This document shows, piece by piece, positions 35,201 through 44,579 of a stretch of DNA of 64,000 nt. This DNA comes from an uncultured Anaerolineaceae bacterium. Its GTDB lineage: Bacteria; Chloroflexota; Anaerolineae; Anaerolineales; Anaerolineaceae. The position numbers and the translations under genes were made by a program. Under the pieces are notes generated by a model. It had not been told where the DNA came from and did no database searches. It was given only the letters and a program-made list of their open reading frames with translations. The DNA lies in contig CAKMKJ010000025.1 of the NCBI GenBank assembly GCA_927443345.1, forward strand, positions 61,845-125,844. Reading direction: 5' to 3'. The stretch's first letter is position 1; every line of letters begins with the position of its first letter.

Positions 35201-36073
35201 CTAATAATTGCTCAAAAATGAAGTTAAGCAAACCATGTTTACTGGTTCATCTGTGATCTTGATGTCGTTGGTCAAGAACCCTTTTTCGATCAATCTGTAA
35301 ATTGATTTTTGAGCTTCTGGCTGTGTCCATCCAAACAATGTTTGCACCTGTTTTTCACTGGCAGCGCCGACTGACTTGAAATAGCAGGTAACCAGGTGGT
35401 CTCGTGCCTGATTCTCAGAGATGAAGCGGCTTTGTTCAAGCAGTTCAGGATGGTAGCGGTGCGTTAAATCGTAGACAAAGGCATATTTCCAGGTGCCCAC
35501 TTCGGCAATGGCGGTGGGCATCACTTTAAAATCCCGCTGAAGAATATCTAGCGCGCGATTAAATGGTGAGTTACTTTTTGGTCCGGTTAAGCGGGCTTCA
35601 CGCCTTAATGCGATGGAATCGAGTGGCCCTTTTTCAAGCAGGGCTTCAAAAATGAGTTTGACCTCAAGTGGAATCTGACCGGCATGATACTGGTCGCTAA
35701 TCTCAAGCTCGGGCTCACCAAAGTTGGGAGACAATGCATAAAAATAAGGAACAGTTTGCAGTGAAATGATGGTGTTGCGTTTGCGCAAAATGCGTCCGTA
35801 ATACCAAACGCGTTTATCCAGCATCTGGTCTTTCCATCCCCAACTGGTGTGACCCGGATCATCGTGCGCATCAGCGACTGGTCGATCGCCAGCCACGCCG
35901 CACCAAAGACTCGGCATGTTCACACCCTTAACTGGCCAGAAAAAGATAAAACCACGTTCATTGACAAAATCCACGGCTTGTTGAGGGGTTTTTAACCTTG
36001 TTGAAGCAGTCGTGCGAAAGGTTTTTTCTCGATATTGATTAAGAAGCTCAATTGAAAGCGTTGTTATCGACAC
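35201..36073 (-). CDS. AlkZ/YcaQ-related winged-helix protein
   Basis: Resembles the winged-helix (HTH_42) proteins related to the DNA crosslink glycosylase AlkZ/YcaQ. Segments include TRLKTPQQAVDFVNERGFIFFWP, KRVWYYGRILRKRNTIISL, DSIALRREARLTGPKSNSPFNRALDILQRDFKVMPTAIAEVGTWKYAFVYDLTHRYHPELL and ARDHLVTCYFKSVGAASEKQVQTLFGWTQPEAQKSIYRLIEKG. At 290 residues it is shorter than true AlkZ (about 370-410), and I do not see the QxQ catalytic motif, so glycosylase activity is doubtful. Start is GTG at 36073. It stands alone. Confidence 0.7.
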   Translation of the reverse strand: MSITTLSIELLNQYREKTFRTTASTRLKTPQQAVDFVNERGFIFFWPVKGVNMPSLWCGVAGDRPVADAHDDPGHTSWGWKDQMLDKRVWYYGRILRKRNTIISLQTVPYFYALSPNFGEPELEISDQYHAGQIPLEVKLIFEALLEKGPLDSIALRREARLTGPKSNSPFNRALDILQRDFKVMPTAIAEVGTWKYAFVYDLTHRYHPELLEQSRFISENQARDHLVTCYFKSVGAASEKQVQTLFGWTQPEAQKSIYRLIEKGFLTNDIKITDEPVNMVCLTSFLSNY

Positions 36074-36114
36074 AATTAATTACCAAAATACTTTCACGTT
36101 ATTTTTTTGGGTAA

Positions 36115-37269
36115 TTATACCGTTTGTAAAATGTGTGTGATGATATTGGAGCCGCTTCCGCCAATGTTTTGAGCCATACCGATGCGAGCGCCCTCCACCT
36201 GCGAACCGACTGCTTCACCGCGCAATTGTTGAATTACTTCCACAATTTGGTACATGCCGGTGGCTCCTACGGGATGTCCGCGGGCTTTGAGACCGCCGCG
36301 GGTGGCAATGGGAATTTTCCCCGTAGGGGTGATTTCTCCATCAAGTGCTAATTGTGGGCCTTTACCGCGTTCTGCAAACCCGTTAGCTTCAAGCGAAAGG
36401 GTGGCCATGATCGAAAAGGCATCATGTAATTCAAAGAGATCAATAACCGCAGGGGTGATGCCTGCCTGTGAGTAGGCTTGCTTTGATGACTCGTATGCTG
36501 CCTTGAGCCATAGCGGATCTTTGCGATGGTCAATAGCAATGGTGTCAGTAGCAGCAGCAGACCCGATCACGCGGATTAATCGCCTGCCAGCGGATTTAAC
36601 CAGCTCAAGCGGAACAACCACGACCGCTGCAGCGCCGTCGCCTATAGCAGAGGCATCCATCAAATTAATGGGGTCAGCAATCATGCCAGCTTTAAGATAT
36701 TTTTCAATACTGGTGGGCTCATTAAATCGTGCATAAGGGTTATGCACGGCATTTGCATGCGCATTGACAGCAAAAGGTGCAAAAGCTTCTTTTTCCCAGC
36801 CGAATTCATGCATGTAGCGGCGCATGATTAAGGCATTCAGCGCTACAAACGATAAACCCTGGTCCGCTTCCCAATCGGCGTCTGCGGCAGTGGCCAGTTG
36901 CGCAGTGATTTCGTCACCGGGGCTGTCTGTCATTTTTTCAACACCGATGGCCAAAGCGGTTTGCACTTGACCAGAGGCAACTGCCATGACAGCGGTACGA
37001 AAACTGGCTGCACCTGAACTACAGGCGGCTTCCAGGCGTATGGCTTCTGCGTGGCGCATGCCGATCCAGTCAGCGATGTAAGCACCTAGATGCTGCTGAT
37101 GGTTGGCAGAACCAGACATCATGTTGCCTACATAGACTGCATCCACGGTTTGCAAACCTGAATCCAACAGGGCAGAAAGGCCAGCATCCCCGGCTAACTC
37201 GCGTAGGGATTTTTCCCAATTCTCTTCTACTTTAACTTGCCCGATTCCAATGACCGCGACTTCTCGCAT
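36115..37269 (-). CDS. SCP2-type thiolase family protein
   Basis: Condensing/thiolytic enzyme of the sterol-carrier-protein-x type. The nucleophile Cys lies in LEAACSSGAASFRTAVMAVASG (near residue 83); ELHDAFSIMATLSLEANG and TRGGLKARGHPVGATGMYQIVEV carry the active-site His region; AQNIGGSGSNIITHIL ends it. Length 384. In archaea and some Chloroflexota such thiolases pair with a DUF35 zinc-ribbon protein and HMG-CoA synthase; neither is adjacent here, so the substrate is open. AAGGACACC precedes the ATG. Confidence 0.85.
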   Translation of the reverse strand: MREVAVIGIGQVKVEENWEKSLRELAGDAGLSALLDSGLQTVDAVYVGNMMSGSANHQQHLGAYIADWIGMRHAEAIRLEAACSSGAASFRTAVMAVASGQVQTALAIGVEKMTDSPGDEITAQLATAADADWEADQGLSFVALNALIMRRYMHEFGWEKEAFAPFAVNAHANAVHNPYARFNEPTSIEKYLKAGMIADPINLMDASAIGDGAAAVVVVPLELVKSAGRRLIRVIGSAAATDTIAIDHRKDPLWLKAAYESSKQAYSQAGITPAVIDLFELHDAFSIMATLSLEANGFAERGKGPQLALDGEITPTGKIPIATRGGLKARGHPVGATGMYQIVEVIQQLRGEAVGSQVEGARIGMAQNIGGSGSNIITHILQTV

Positions 37270-37344
37270 AAGGTGTCCTTTTAATTAAGTATCTTATAGG
37301 ATTATATCGGTGAACCCTATCAGGAACTATCAAATATTGTCAGT

Positions 37345-37374
37345 TTGGAAGTTGTCGTCAGGGTAGCGTATAAT
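37345..37374 (+). promoter_or_regulatory. Promoter of the CapA-cyclase-aminotransferase-TrxB group
   Basis: TTGGAA, 18-nt spacer, TATAAT, 38 nt before the capA-like ATG, in the divergent gap with the thiolase gene. Confidence 0.6.
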
Positions 37375-37412
37375 TTGGCATATCTACCAACAAGAAAGAA
37401 CGAATCTCGTCT

Positions 37413-39098
37413 ATGCAAAAAATTGTTAGCTTTTTTGGTGTTTTATTTTTCACACTCTGCCTGTCTTCTTGTTCAACATTAAATAACGGGCAAGTGCATT
37501 CAATGGAAGTGATTTCCTCCGCTCAAACTGAGGCAACTCCGATTCTTGCTTCAGGTGATATCACTGCAACCGCAACACCTTTCCAACCAGACCCCAAACC
37601 TGAAGGCGTCTATTTTGGTTTTTCTGTTCCTCACGAATGGATCCAGGATGTTGGCACTCTAAAAGTTACTGGCGATGCGAATGCGGCCGATTTGATTCTG
37701 GATTTGCCCGGACGGCCTAATGTGTATTCGTTCGCGCAATTCAGACGAATTTACGCAGTCGGAGCGCCTTTTGATACTGTGCTAGATAATATTGCACTGA
37801 CTGAATTGCAATCGTTATGGTCCAGCGGTATACCAACTTCGACGGGATATCAACAGTTGTTTGTGACTGAGGCCACGAATACTTTTCTCACTCATTATTG
37901 GGGATTCCCATTTGATTCATCCTTCAAAGTAATGGACCCGCAGACTCTTGTTTCAGAATTGTGGTCTGTTTCTGACGCTCTGGCCATACTTCCGTTTGAA
38001 GACATTGAACCTCGGCTCAAAATTCTAAAAGTGGACGGCATCAGCCCGCTTGATCGTCCGATGGATGTTGAAAATTATGGCTTAACAATAACTTATTTTC
38101 TCTCAGGGTCACAAGATGCAGAACAACGGCTTGAACCTGAAATTGAACAGATAAAATCTCTTATACCCGCAACCAACCGCGATGAATCAAAAATGACCGT
38201 AGTGATAATGACAGGCACGACTGCATTGGCCAGAGTGACTCTTAAAAAAATTGAACTGAACGGATATGAGTATCCAGTTGAAATGATAAAAGACTGGTTT
38301 TTAAGCGCTGACCTGCGGCATGTGAGTAATGAAGTTTCGTTTATGGAAGGCTGCAAGTATGTAGATGCCTATACCCTGCAGTTTTGTTCCAAGCCGGATC
38401 AGATCGAGGTGCTTGAAAACATCGGTGTCAATGTGGTCGAATCCACAGGGAATCATATGAATGATTATGGTTGGGAACCCTTTGCCTCCACATTACAAAT
38501 GTATAAAGATCGAGGCTGGTTAAGTTTTGGCGGCGGTATCAATGCAGAAGAAGCAAAACAGCCAGCGGTTACAGAAGTCAATGGTAACAAAATTGCATTT
38601 ATTGGCTGCAATCCGGTTGGGTTTGAAACTGCCTGGGCAACCGATACCCGGGCAGGCTCTGCTAAATGCGAATATGAATGGATGAATCAGAAGATCGCTG
38701 AACTCAAAGCAGAGGGTTACGTGGTGATCACCACTTTCCAGGCTTGGGAAATTGACAGGCTTATGTATGACGAGGTTTACCGAAAGATATTTAAGGATGC
38801 TGCCAATGCCGGCGCGGATATCATCCAGGGGTCTCAAGCACATTCGCCTATGGGATTGGAATTTGTCAACAACAGCCTGATTCATTACGGATTGGGGAAT
38901 TTCCTGTTTGATCAAATGGAACCGCATAATATTCGCGAGTTCTATGATCGCCATATCATATACAATGGTAAATATATCAACACTGAACTGCTCACGGCCA
39001 CCTTAATGGATTGGTCCAGACCGGTGCCGATGACCGAGCAAGATCGTCAAGCGCTATTAGATGAGATATTTACTGCTAGTAAGATGAGGAAAAAATGA
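37413..39098 (+). CDS. CapA family lipoprotein (poly-gamma-glutamate-type metallophosphatase fold)
   Basis: Signal peptide with lipobox LCLSSC-S near residue 20, then a spacer. The N-terminal half (about 40-270) is a PBP-like region of unknown role. The C-terminal half is CapA/PgsA-type: VVIMTGTTALARV, LRHVSNEVSFMEGC, VNVVESTGNHMNDYGWEPFASTL, KIAFIGCNPVGFE, VVITTFQAWE, ADIIQGSQAHSPMGLEF and LIHYGLGNFLFDQ. Canonical CapA has an H[DE] motif where TTFQAWE is seen here, so the metal site differs. Polyglutamate synthesis is not implied; no pgsB or pgsC is nearby. Overlaps the cyclase gene by 4 nt. Confidence 0.85.
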   Translation: MQKIVSFFGVLFFTLCLSSCSTLNNGQVHSMEVISSAQTEATPILASGDITATATPFQPDPKPEGVYFGFSVPHEWIQDVGTLKVTGDANAADLILDLPGRPNVYSFAQFRRIYAVGAPFDTVLDNIALTELQSLWSSGIPTSTGYQQLFVTEATNTFLTHYWGFPFDSSFKVMDPQTLVSELWSVSDALAILPFEDIEPRLKILKVDGISPLDRPMDVENYGLTITYFLSGSQDAEQRLEPEIEQIKSLIPATNRDESKMTVVIMTGTTALARVTLKKIELNGYEYPVEMIKDWFLSADLRHVSNEVSFMEGCKYVDAYTLQFCSKPDQIEVLENIGVNVVESTGNHMNDYGWEPFASTLQMYKDRGWLSFGGGINAEEAKQPAVTEVNGNKIAFIGCNPVGFETAWATDTRAGSAKCEYEWMNQKIAELKAEGYVVITTFQAWEIDRLMYDEVYRKIFKDAANAGADIIQGSQAHSPMGLEFVNNSLIHYGLGNFLFDQMEPHNIREFYDRHIIYNGKYINTELLTATLMDWSRPVPMTEQDRQALLDEIFTASKMRKK

Positions 39099-39730
39099 AG
39101 ATAATTGATGTTAGCTTAACCATCCGTGAAGGAATGGCTGTTTGGCCTGGTGAAAATCCCGTTGTTTTGAACAGGCGGACCAAGATTGAAGAAGGTGCGC
39201 ATGCCAACGTATCCTTTTTAAGTCTCGGCGCCCATACCGGCACACATGTTGATGCTCCGTTTCACTTTATTGCTGATGGCTCCAAAGTGGATGAAATGCC
39301 GCTGGAAGTGTTGATCGGACCTGCCCAGGTGGTAGAAGTGCCTGACTCTGTGAAAGTGATTAATGCTGAAGTACTTGGCGGTTTAAAGATTGCCGATGAG
39401 CCTAAACGCATCCTTTTTAAGACCAGCAACTCGCATTATTGGGATTTGGATACCGACGAATTCCAAATCGGATTTGTTGGTATTGACCTCAGTGCCTCAG
39501 AGGAATTGGTCAAACGCGGCATGATCCTTGTTGGCATTGACTATCTTTCAGCTTCACCCTATAAGATTAGCAAACCCACTCATGACGAATTATTGGGTGC
39601 TCAGATGATCATTATTGAAGGGCTTGATTTGCGGAAGGTACAAGCTGGGTTCTACACTCTCTATTGCCTGCCGCTTAAACTCCACGGTGCGGATGGTGCT
39701 CCCGCCAGAGTGATTTTGATACAGGAATAA
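39095..39730 (+). CDS. Cyclase family protein (kynurenine-formamidase-like)
   Basis: Metal-dependent amide hydrolase of the cyclase family (PF04199). The signature HTGTHVDAPFHF, residues 49-60, supplies the metal-binding His and Asp residues; earlier VSLTIREGMAVWPGE and later GIDYLSASPY are typical. At 211 residues it matches bacterial KynB-like proteins, but no tryptophan-catabolic gene is present, so the substrate is unknown. The ATG overlaps the preceding stop. Confidence 0.88.
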   Translation: MKIIDVSLTIREGMAVWPGENPVVLNRRTKIEEGAHANVSFLSLGAHTGTHVDAPFHFIADGSKVDEMPLEVLIGPAQVVEVPDSVKVINAEVLGGLKIADEPKRILFKTSNSHYWDLDTDEFQIGFVGIDLSASEELVKRGMILVGIDYLSASPYKISKPTHDELLGAQMIIIEGLDLRKVQAGFYTLYCLPLKLHGADGAPARVILIQE

Positions 39731-39768
39731 TTTTTCGCGTTAAAAATTTTAATCCTTTATGAGGCAAA

Positions 39769-41124
39769 ATGATCGATCTTCCAGATGATGAAATTCTGCC
39801 GCTTTCGATGGAACATAATTTTTGGACCTGGTCGGCACAATCCAAGGTAAACCCCATTGCGATCAAACGCGCCAAGGGTGTCTATTTTTGGGATGTGCAA
39901 GACAAACGTTATCTTGATCTAAACTCAATGACCATGTGTGTTAATATCGGCCACGGTGATGAGCGCGTGATCAACGCCATGGTGGATCAAGTGCGTGAAC
40001 TTCCATACGCCGGGCCTGGGATGGCCACCAAACCCAGGGCCATTCTTGGCAAACTGCTGAGCGAAATCTGCCCGCCCGGTTTGACCAAATTCCTCTATAC
40101 TTTAGGCGGCGCGGATGCCAACGAGAACGCCATAAAATTAGCCAGAGCTTACACTGGCAAGCACAAGATTCTTGCCCGGTACCGCTCATATCACGGCGCG
40201 TCTTACGGCGCCATTGCGGTCACGGGCGATCCACGCAGGGTGGCCTGGGAACCCACGGTGATGCCTGGGGTTGTGCACTTTTTAGACCCTTATCGCTATC
40301 GGTCCACTTTTCACCGCACAAACCCCAATCTCAGTGAAGAGGATTTTGCACAAGATTATCTGAATCATCTGGATGAGATCATCCAGTATGAAGGACCAGA
40401 CACCATTGCTGCTGTGATGCTGGAATCGGTCACTGGTACCAATGGCATTTTTGTTCCGCCATCGAGTTACATGCAAGGCGTACGAGCGTTGTGTGACAAG
40501 TATCACATTGTGATGATCGCCGACGAAGTTATGAGCGGTTTTGGCCGCACAGGCGAGTGGTTCGCTGTGGATCATTGGAAGGTAGTACCTGACATTATGA
40601 CCATGGCGAAAGGGTTGACTTCTGCTTACGCGCCGCTGGGGGCCGTGGCGATGAAACCCGAAATCGCTGCAACCTTCAATGACCGCGTTTTTCAGGGTGG
40701 TTTGACCTATAATGCTCACCCGGTATCCATGGCGGCTGCAATTGCCAACATTCAGGTCATGCTGCAAGATCATCTTGTCGAAAAATCCAGGCAGACTGGT
40801 TTGGTGATGGCTGAGATGCTGGCTGAACTGGTTGAGAGGCATCCGTCTGTGGGTGAGGTTCGCTCTATTGGATTATTTGGCGCAATTGAGTTGGTTAAGG
40901 ACAAAGCTACACGTGAACCGACTGCGGCTTACGGCATGAGCAGCCCTGAGATGACTGCAATAAAACAGTATTTGCTTGATCATGGGGTGTATCTTTATAC
41001 GCATTGGAACATCATATTATTGATCCCTCCGCTCATAATCACTGAAGGTGAACTGGCTGAGGGATTTGATGTAATTGAAAAAGCAATAAACATCACAGAC
41101 AAAATTGCGAAGAAACAGGAGTAA
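39769..41124 (+). CDS. Class III PLP-dependent aminotransferase
   Basis: Omega-type aminotransferase fold. The N terminus FWTWSAQSKVNPIAIKRAKGVYFWDVQDKRYLDL, then LGGADANENAIKLARAYTG and YRSYHGASYGA; the PLP-binding Asp is in IADEVMSGFGRTGEWF and the Schiff-base Lys in TMAKGLTSAYAPLGA. Length 451. The best match is to taurine- or beta-alanine-type pyruvate aminotransferases; the amino donor is not determined. GAGGCAAA precedes the start. It is probably co-transcribed with the cyclase upstream and trxB 3 nt downstream. Confidence 0.9.
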   Translation: MIDLPDDEILPLSMEHNFWTWSAQSKVNPIAIKRAKGVYFWDVQDKRYLDLNSMTMCVNIGHGDERVINAMVDQVRELPYAGPGMATKPRAILGKLLSEICPPGLTKFLYTLGGADANENAIKLARAYTGKHKILARYRSYHGASYGAIAVTGDPRRVAWEPTVMPGVVHFLDPYRYRSTFHRTNPNLSEEDFAQDYLNHLDEIIQYEGPDTIAAVMLESVTGTNGIFVPPSSYMQGVRALCDKYHIVMIADEVMSGFGRTGEWFAVDHWKVVPDIMTMAKGLTSAYAPLGAVAMKPEIAATFNDRVFQGGLTYNAHPVSMAAAIANIQVMLQDHLVEKSRQTGLVMAEMLAELVERHPSVGEVRSIGLFGAIELVKDKATREPTAAYGMSSPEMTAIKQYLLDHGVYLYTHWNIILLIPPLIITEGELAEGFDVIEKAINITDKIAKKQE

Positions 41125-41127
41125 GAG

Positions 41128-42045
41128 ATGGAAGCAATAGAAAAAGTAGTCGTTCTTGGTGCTGGCCCGGCTGGATATTCTGCTGCGCTTTATGCGGCTC
41201 GCGCTGAGTTAAATCCACTTGTGCTGACCGGATTGCAGCCTGGCGGCCAGGCTGCGCTGACACATACCATTGAGAATTATCCGGGCTTTCCAGATGGTGT
41301 GGGCGGATCTGAATTGGGCGACCTCTTTCAGAAACAAGCCGAACGCTTTGGTGCAAGGATGGAATACGATTCAGTAACTAGCGTGGATTTCAGCAAAAGG
41401 CCTTTTAAGATCAATACGTATGCCAAAGAAATCCTGGCAGAAGCAGTCATCATTGCCACAGGCGCAAGCCCGGTTAAATTGAATATTCCTGGTGAAGATA
41501 CCTTGGTAGGCAAAGGCGTTTCTTATTGCGCCACCTGCGATGGTTGGTTCTTCAAAGAAAAAAGAGTGGCCGTGGTGGGCGGCGGAGACAGTGCACTTGA
41601 AGAAGCGTTGTTTCTGACACGATATGCCACTGAGGTGACCATCATCCACAGACGGGATGCCTTCCGTGCTGGTGCGCTACTGCAAAAACGTATGCACGAA
41701 AACCCAAAGATTAAATTGATGCTGGATTCAGTGGTCAAAGAGATCAGAGGTAGCGGAAAAGTTGAAACCCTGTTGGTCAGCAATGTGAAAACCGGTGAAG
41801 AATCCACTTTTGAAACAGACGGCATCTTTATTTTCATAGGGCATACACCTAACAATGACTTGTATAAAGGTCAGCTTGAAATGGATGACCGCAATTTCAT
41901 CAAAGTGGACTCCAAAATGCATACCAGTGTGCCAGGTGTGTTTGCCTCAGGTGAAGCCGCGGATGCAGATTTCAAACAAGTTGTCACTTCAGCGGGCATG
42001 GGGGCTGCTGCTGCCATAGAAGCCGGGCGATTCTTGTCAGAATAA
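41128..42045 (+). CDS. trxB: Thioredoxin reductase (FAD/NAD(P)-dependent)
   Basis: Flavoprotein reducing thioredoxin or a related dithiol protein. The FAD motif GAGPAGYSAALYAARAEL lies at residues 11-28, the redox Cys pair in YCATCDGWFF (CATC), the NAD(P) motif in VAVVGGGDSALEEALFL, and the final FAD contact in GVFASGEAADADFKQVVTSAGMGAAAAIEA. Here GEAADADF replaces the usual GD, a mild variant. Length 305 is standard. GGAGTAAGAG precedes the ATG. Confidence 0.9.
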   Translation: MEAIEKVVVLGAGPAGYSAALYAARAELNPLVLTGLQPGGQAALTHTIENYPGFPDGVGGSELGDLFQKQAERFGARMEYDSVTSVDFSKRPFKINTYAKEILAEAVIIATGASPVKLNIPGEDTLVGKGVSYCATCDGWFFKEKRVAVVGGGDSALEEALFLTRYATEVTIIHRRDAFRAGALLQKRMHENPKIKLMLDSVVKEIRGSGKVETLLVSNVKTGEESTFETDGIFIFIGHTPNNDLYKGQLEMDDRNFIKVDSKMHTSVPGVFASGEAADADFKQVVTSAGMGAAAAIEAGRFLSE

Positions 42046-42056
42046 ATGCCACATAC

Positions 42057-42090
42057 AAAAAACTCCCGAATTCTCGGGAGTTTCCTTTTA
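42057..42090. terminator. Bidirectional terminator
   Basis: ACTCCCGA-ATTC-TCGGGAGT stem flanked by A-rich and T-rich runs between convergent trxB and the LysM gene. Confidence 0.85.
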
Positions 42091-42106
42091 ATCTGGTGTG
42101 ATTATT

Positions 42107-43267
42107 TTATGGTGTTGATGTGGGTGACGCATTGGAACCAGTGCCCGTGCCTGACCAGCCAAAGACGCGGTAAAGACTGACTGTGCCGAAATTGACAAAG
42201 ATAGGTTCGCCATCTGAGGTCGAACCGTTTTGTCTGACGACAACCACTGACCATCTGAAGATGTGGTTGGTGTTATCGAGCGGACGCATACTGGCCGGGA
42301 CGATGAACTTGGTCTCGGTGACGTATTGCGTCATTTTCTTTTCACCGCCAGAACTGACGTCTTCAACGGTGATAGCATAGCGGTCATTTTCGCGCAAGGT
42401 GCCGACGGATGCCCATTGCAGGGTGATGGTGTCGTTAAGGTTGGTGTAGACTGTGCCATCCGCGGGAAGCAAAAGACTTGGCTGGGAATAAGGCGGAGGC
42501 AGGGTCGGGGTCGGGGTCGGACCGGCGGTGGGTTTTCTTTCGCATAGCGGCAACGATAAACGCATTCCAACAAACACCACATCATTGGTCATGTTGTTGA
42601 AGGTCTTGATCGAATCCACGCTGATGTTGTAATTCAAAGAAATGCCCATCAAAGTGTCATTTTCAACCACAGTGTATGGAAAGGTGCCGCAGGCGTTTTC
42701 AGTGGCTTCTTGTGCGCTTAATGTGGCTGTGGGCATAGGAGAACTGGTTGGTGTCGGCACAGGCACCAGAATTGTTTGTCCCTCGGTGAGGGTCAAACAA
42801 TCAGCATCCAAATTGTTGAGCTGAATAATACTATTAACTGATACACCATATATTAAGGCGATTCTACTGCACGAATCTTCCAACTTAACAACATAACTAA
42901 CAGGCGGTAGATTCGTGGGGGTCGGCGCCAGCGTGGATTCAGTGGTTGGTGCGGGAGTGTTAGTGCTGGTAGGTGTTAGCGTAATGGTTGGCGTTACGGT
43001 GGGTGTGGCAATGTTACCTGTGCTATTCAAAATTACATAGATCAGTGCAGCCCCAAGACCCAGAACCAGCACCACCAGGCCAAGCGCGGCTGGCAGGCTT
43101 AATTTAAGTTCCGGTAATTTTGGAGATTGCACCGGGCTGGGTGCAGCGGCTTTGGTGGATGTGGTGAAATTTCTTCCACATACCAGACAGCGGCTGGCAT
43201 TTTCGCTCAGGCGGGTGCCACAGGTAGGACAAACTTTATTCGATGAAGTGTTGGTTTCAGGACTCAT
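42107..43267 (-). CDS. Zinc-ribbon, single-TM, double-LysM protein
   Basis: Domain order: N-terminal zinc ribbon CPTCGTRLSENASRCLVC (residues 13-30), one TM helix (LPAALGLVVLVLGLGAALIYVIL), a Thr/Pro-rich spacer, LysM 1 (YVVKLEDSCSRIALIYGVSVNSIIQLNNLD), another TP spacer, LysM 2 (YTVVENDTLMGISLNYNISVDSIKTFNNM), a third TP spacer, and an Ig-like domain (LLLPADGTVYTNLNDTITLQW). The LysM repeats should bind peptidoglycan outside, with the ribbon inside: a cytoplasm-to-wall link. Function unknown. It diverges from hemW. Confidence 0.85.
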   Translation of the reverse strand: MSPETNTSSNKVCPTCGTRLSENASRCLVCGRNFTTSTKAAAPSPVQSPKLPELKLSLPAALGLVVLVLGLGAALIYVILNSTGNIATPTVTPTITLTPTSTNTPAPTTESTLAPTPTNLPPVSYVVKLEDSCSRIALIYGVSVNSIIQLNNLDADCLTLTEGQTILVPVPTPTSSPMPTATLSAQEATENACGTFPYTVVENDTLMGISLNYNISVDSIKTFNNMTNDVVFVGMRLSLPLCERKPTAGPTPTPTLPPPYSQPSLLLPADGTVYTNLNDTITLQWASVGTLRENDRYAITVEDVSSGGEKKMTQYVTETKFIVPASMRPLDNTNHIFRWSVVVVRQNGSTSDGEPIFVNFGTVSLYRVFGWSGTGTGSNASPTSTP

Positions 43268-43330
43268 ATATTATTCTTTCAAGAGGGTCAAAAGGGAAAT
43301 TATAACATCACTAAAGACCACTGGTTTCCT

Positions 43331-43358
43331 TTGCAAGGGTATGAGTGTGTGATATTCT
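43331..43358 (+). promoter_or_regulatory. Promoter of hemW, probably leaderless
   Basis: TTGCAA, 16-nt spacer, TATTCT ending 8 nt before the ATG, so the transcript would start within a nucleotide or two of the start codon. No ribosome binding site lies before the ATG. Confidence 0.45.
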
Positions 43359-43366
43359 AGAAATCA

Positions 43367-44569
43367 ATGAATACCACCAGCCTCTATTTTCACATTCCAT
43401 TTTGCAATCGCAGATGCGGTTATTGTGATTTTAACACATTTGCGAGCATGAAACCCTTTATACCGCAATATGTTGAAGCTGTGTGTCAAGAGATGAAAAT
43501 TGTATCAGAAGCTGCAGGTGAACGAATATGTGTTAAAACCCTCTTTTTTGGCGGCGGCACACCTTCGCTGGTGTCGGTTTCACAATATCAAAAAATCCTT
43601 GAAACCTGTAGAGCCAACTTTGATTTATCCGCGACAACAGAAATAACCATCGAGGCAAACCCGGGGACAGTCACCCGGGAGTATTTACAAGGCATCCGCG
43701 AGGCTGGCGTCAACCGCATCAGTTTTGGCATGCAATCGGCGCACCCAGAAGATCTGCACATTCTGGATCGGCAACACCAGCATGAAGATGTAATCAACGC
43801 TGTGGCGTGCAGCAAGCAGGCGGGTTTTGAACACATCAACCTGGATTTGATCTTTGGCATCCCCGGTCAGAGTCTTGAGCGCTGGAACCAAACACTTGAC
43901 CTGGCGTTGGCTGAAAACATTGACCATTTCTCACTCTATTCGCTGATTGTTGAAGAAGGCACGCCAATGCACCATTGGGTGGCACGCGGATTGCTGCAAG
44001 CGCCTGATGATGACCTGGCCGCGGATATGTATGAAACCGCCATGGACCTGTTGAATCAAACTGGTTACCTACAGTATGAAATTTCCAACTGGGCCAAACA
44101 AAATGATGTTGACAACCGCTGCCAGCATAATCTGCAGTACTGGCGCTTTTTGCCGTATCTCGGTTTTGGCGCCGGTGCACACGGGTTTGTCGACGGCATC
44201 CGTTCTGAAAATGTTGGGGGAATAACGGAGTACATTCAAAAGATTAAACAGAATATACCAATGGCTTTTCCAACTGGAACTGCATGTGAGCCAATTACCA
44301 TACTTTCAAAATGGGATTTAATGCAGGAATTCATGATGGTAGGTTTTCGCCTTACTGATGAAGGTGTTTCAAAACTGGATTTTCAAGCCATGTTCGGTCT
44401 AAGTATGGAAAGTGCTTTTAACAAGCAAATTGAGCATTTACGTAAAAATGAATTGATTGAGCAGCATCCGCAAGAAGAGTCTCGCCTTCGACTCACCAGA
44501 CGCGGAAGGTTGTTCGGCAACCAGGTATTTTCACAATTTGTGGGGAATCCGCCATCCGAAACAGCATAA
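43367..44569 (+). CDS. hemW: HemW, radical SAM heme chaperone
   Basis: Heme chaperone of the coproporphyrinogen-III-oxidase-like family. The motif CNRRCGYCDF (residues 13-22) has the CxxxCxxC plus following Phe that marks HemW rather than HemN. Further hallmarks are LFFGGGTPSLVS, TIEANPGT, NRISFGMQSAHPEDLHILDRQH, NLDLIFGIPGQSLERW, YEISNWAK, and the C-terminal HemN-C domain (MMVGFRLTDEGVS). Length 400. Heme trafficking suggests the organism uses heme proteins; no heme synthesis gene is in the window. Confidence 0.92.
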   Translation: MNTTSLYFHIPFCNRRCGYCDFNTFASMKPFIPQYVEAVCQEMKIVSEAAGERICVKTLFFGGGTPSLVSVSQYQKILETCRANFDLSATTEITIEANPGTVTREYLQGIREAGVNRISFGMQSAHPEDLHILDRQHQHEDVINAVACSKQAGFEHINLDLIFGIPGQSLERWNQTLDLALAENIDHFSLYSLIVEEGTPMHHWVARGLLQAPDDDLAADMYETAMDLLNQTGYLQYEISNWAKQNDVDNRCQHNLQYWRFLPYLGFGAGAHGFVDGIRSENVGGITEYIQKIKQNIPMAFPTGTACEPITILSKWDLMQEFMMVGFRLTDEGVSKLDFQAMFGLSMESAFNKQIEHLRKNELIEQHPQEESRLRLTRRGRLFGNQVFSQFVGNPPSETA

Positions 44570-44579
44570 TCTGAAAAAA

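Noticed and set aside
37413-39098. Poly-gamma-glutamate capsule synthesis locus
   Set aside because: CapA-like domain only, with an altered metal motif and no pgsB or pgsC.
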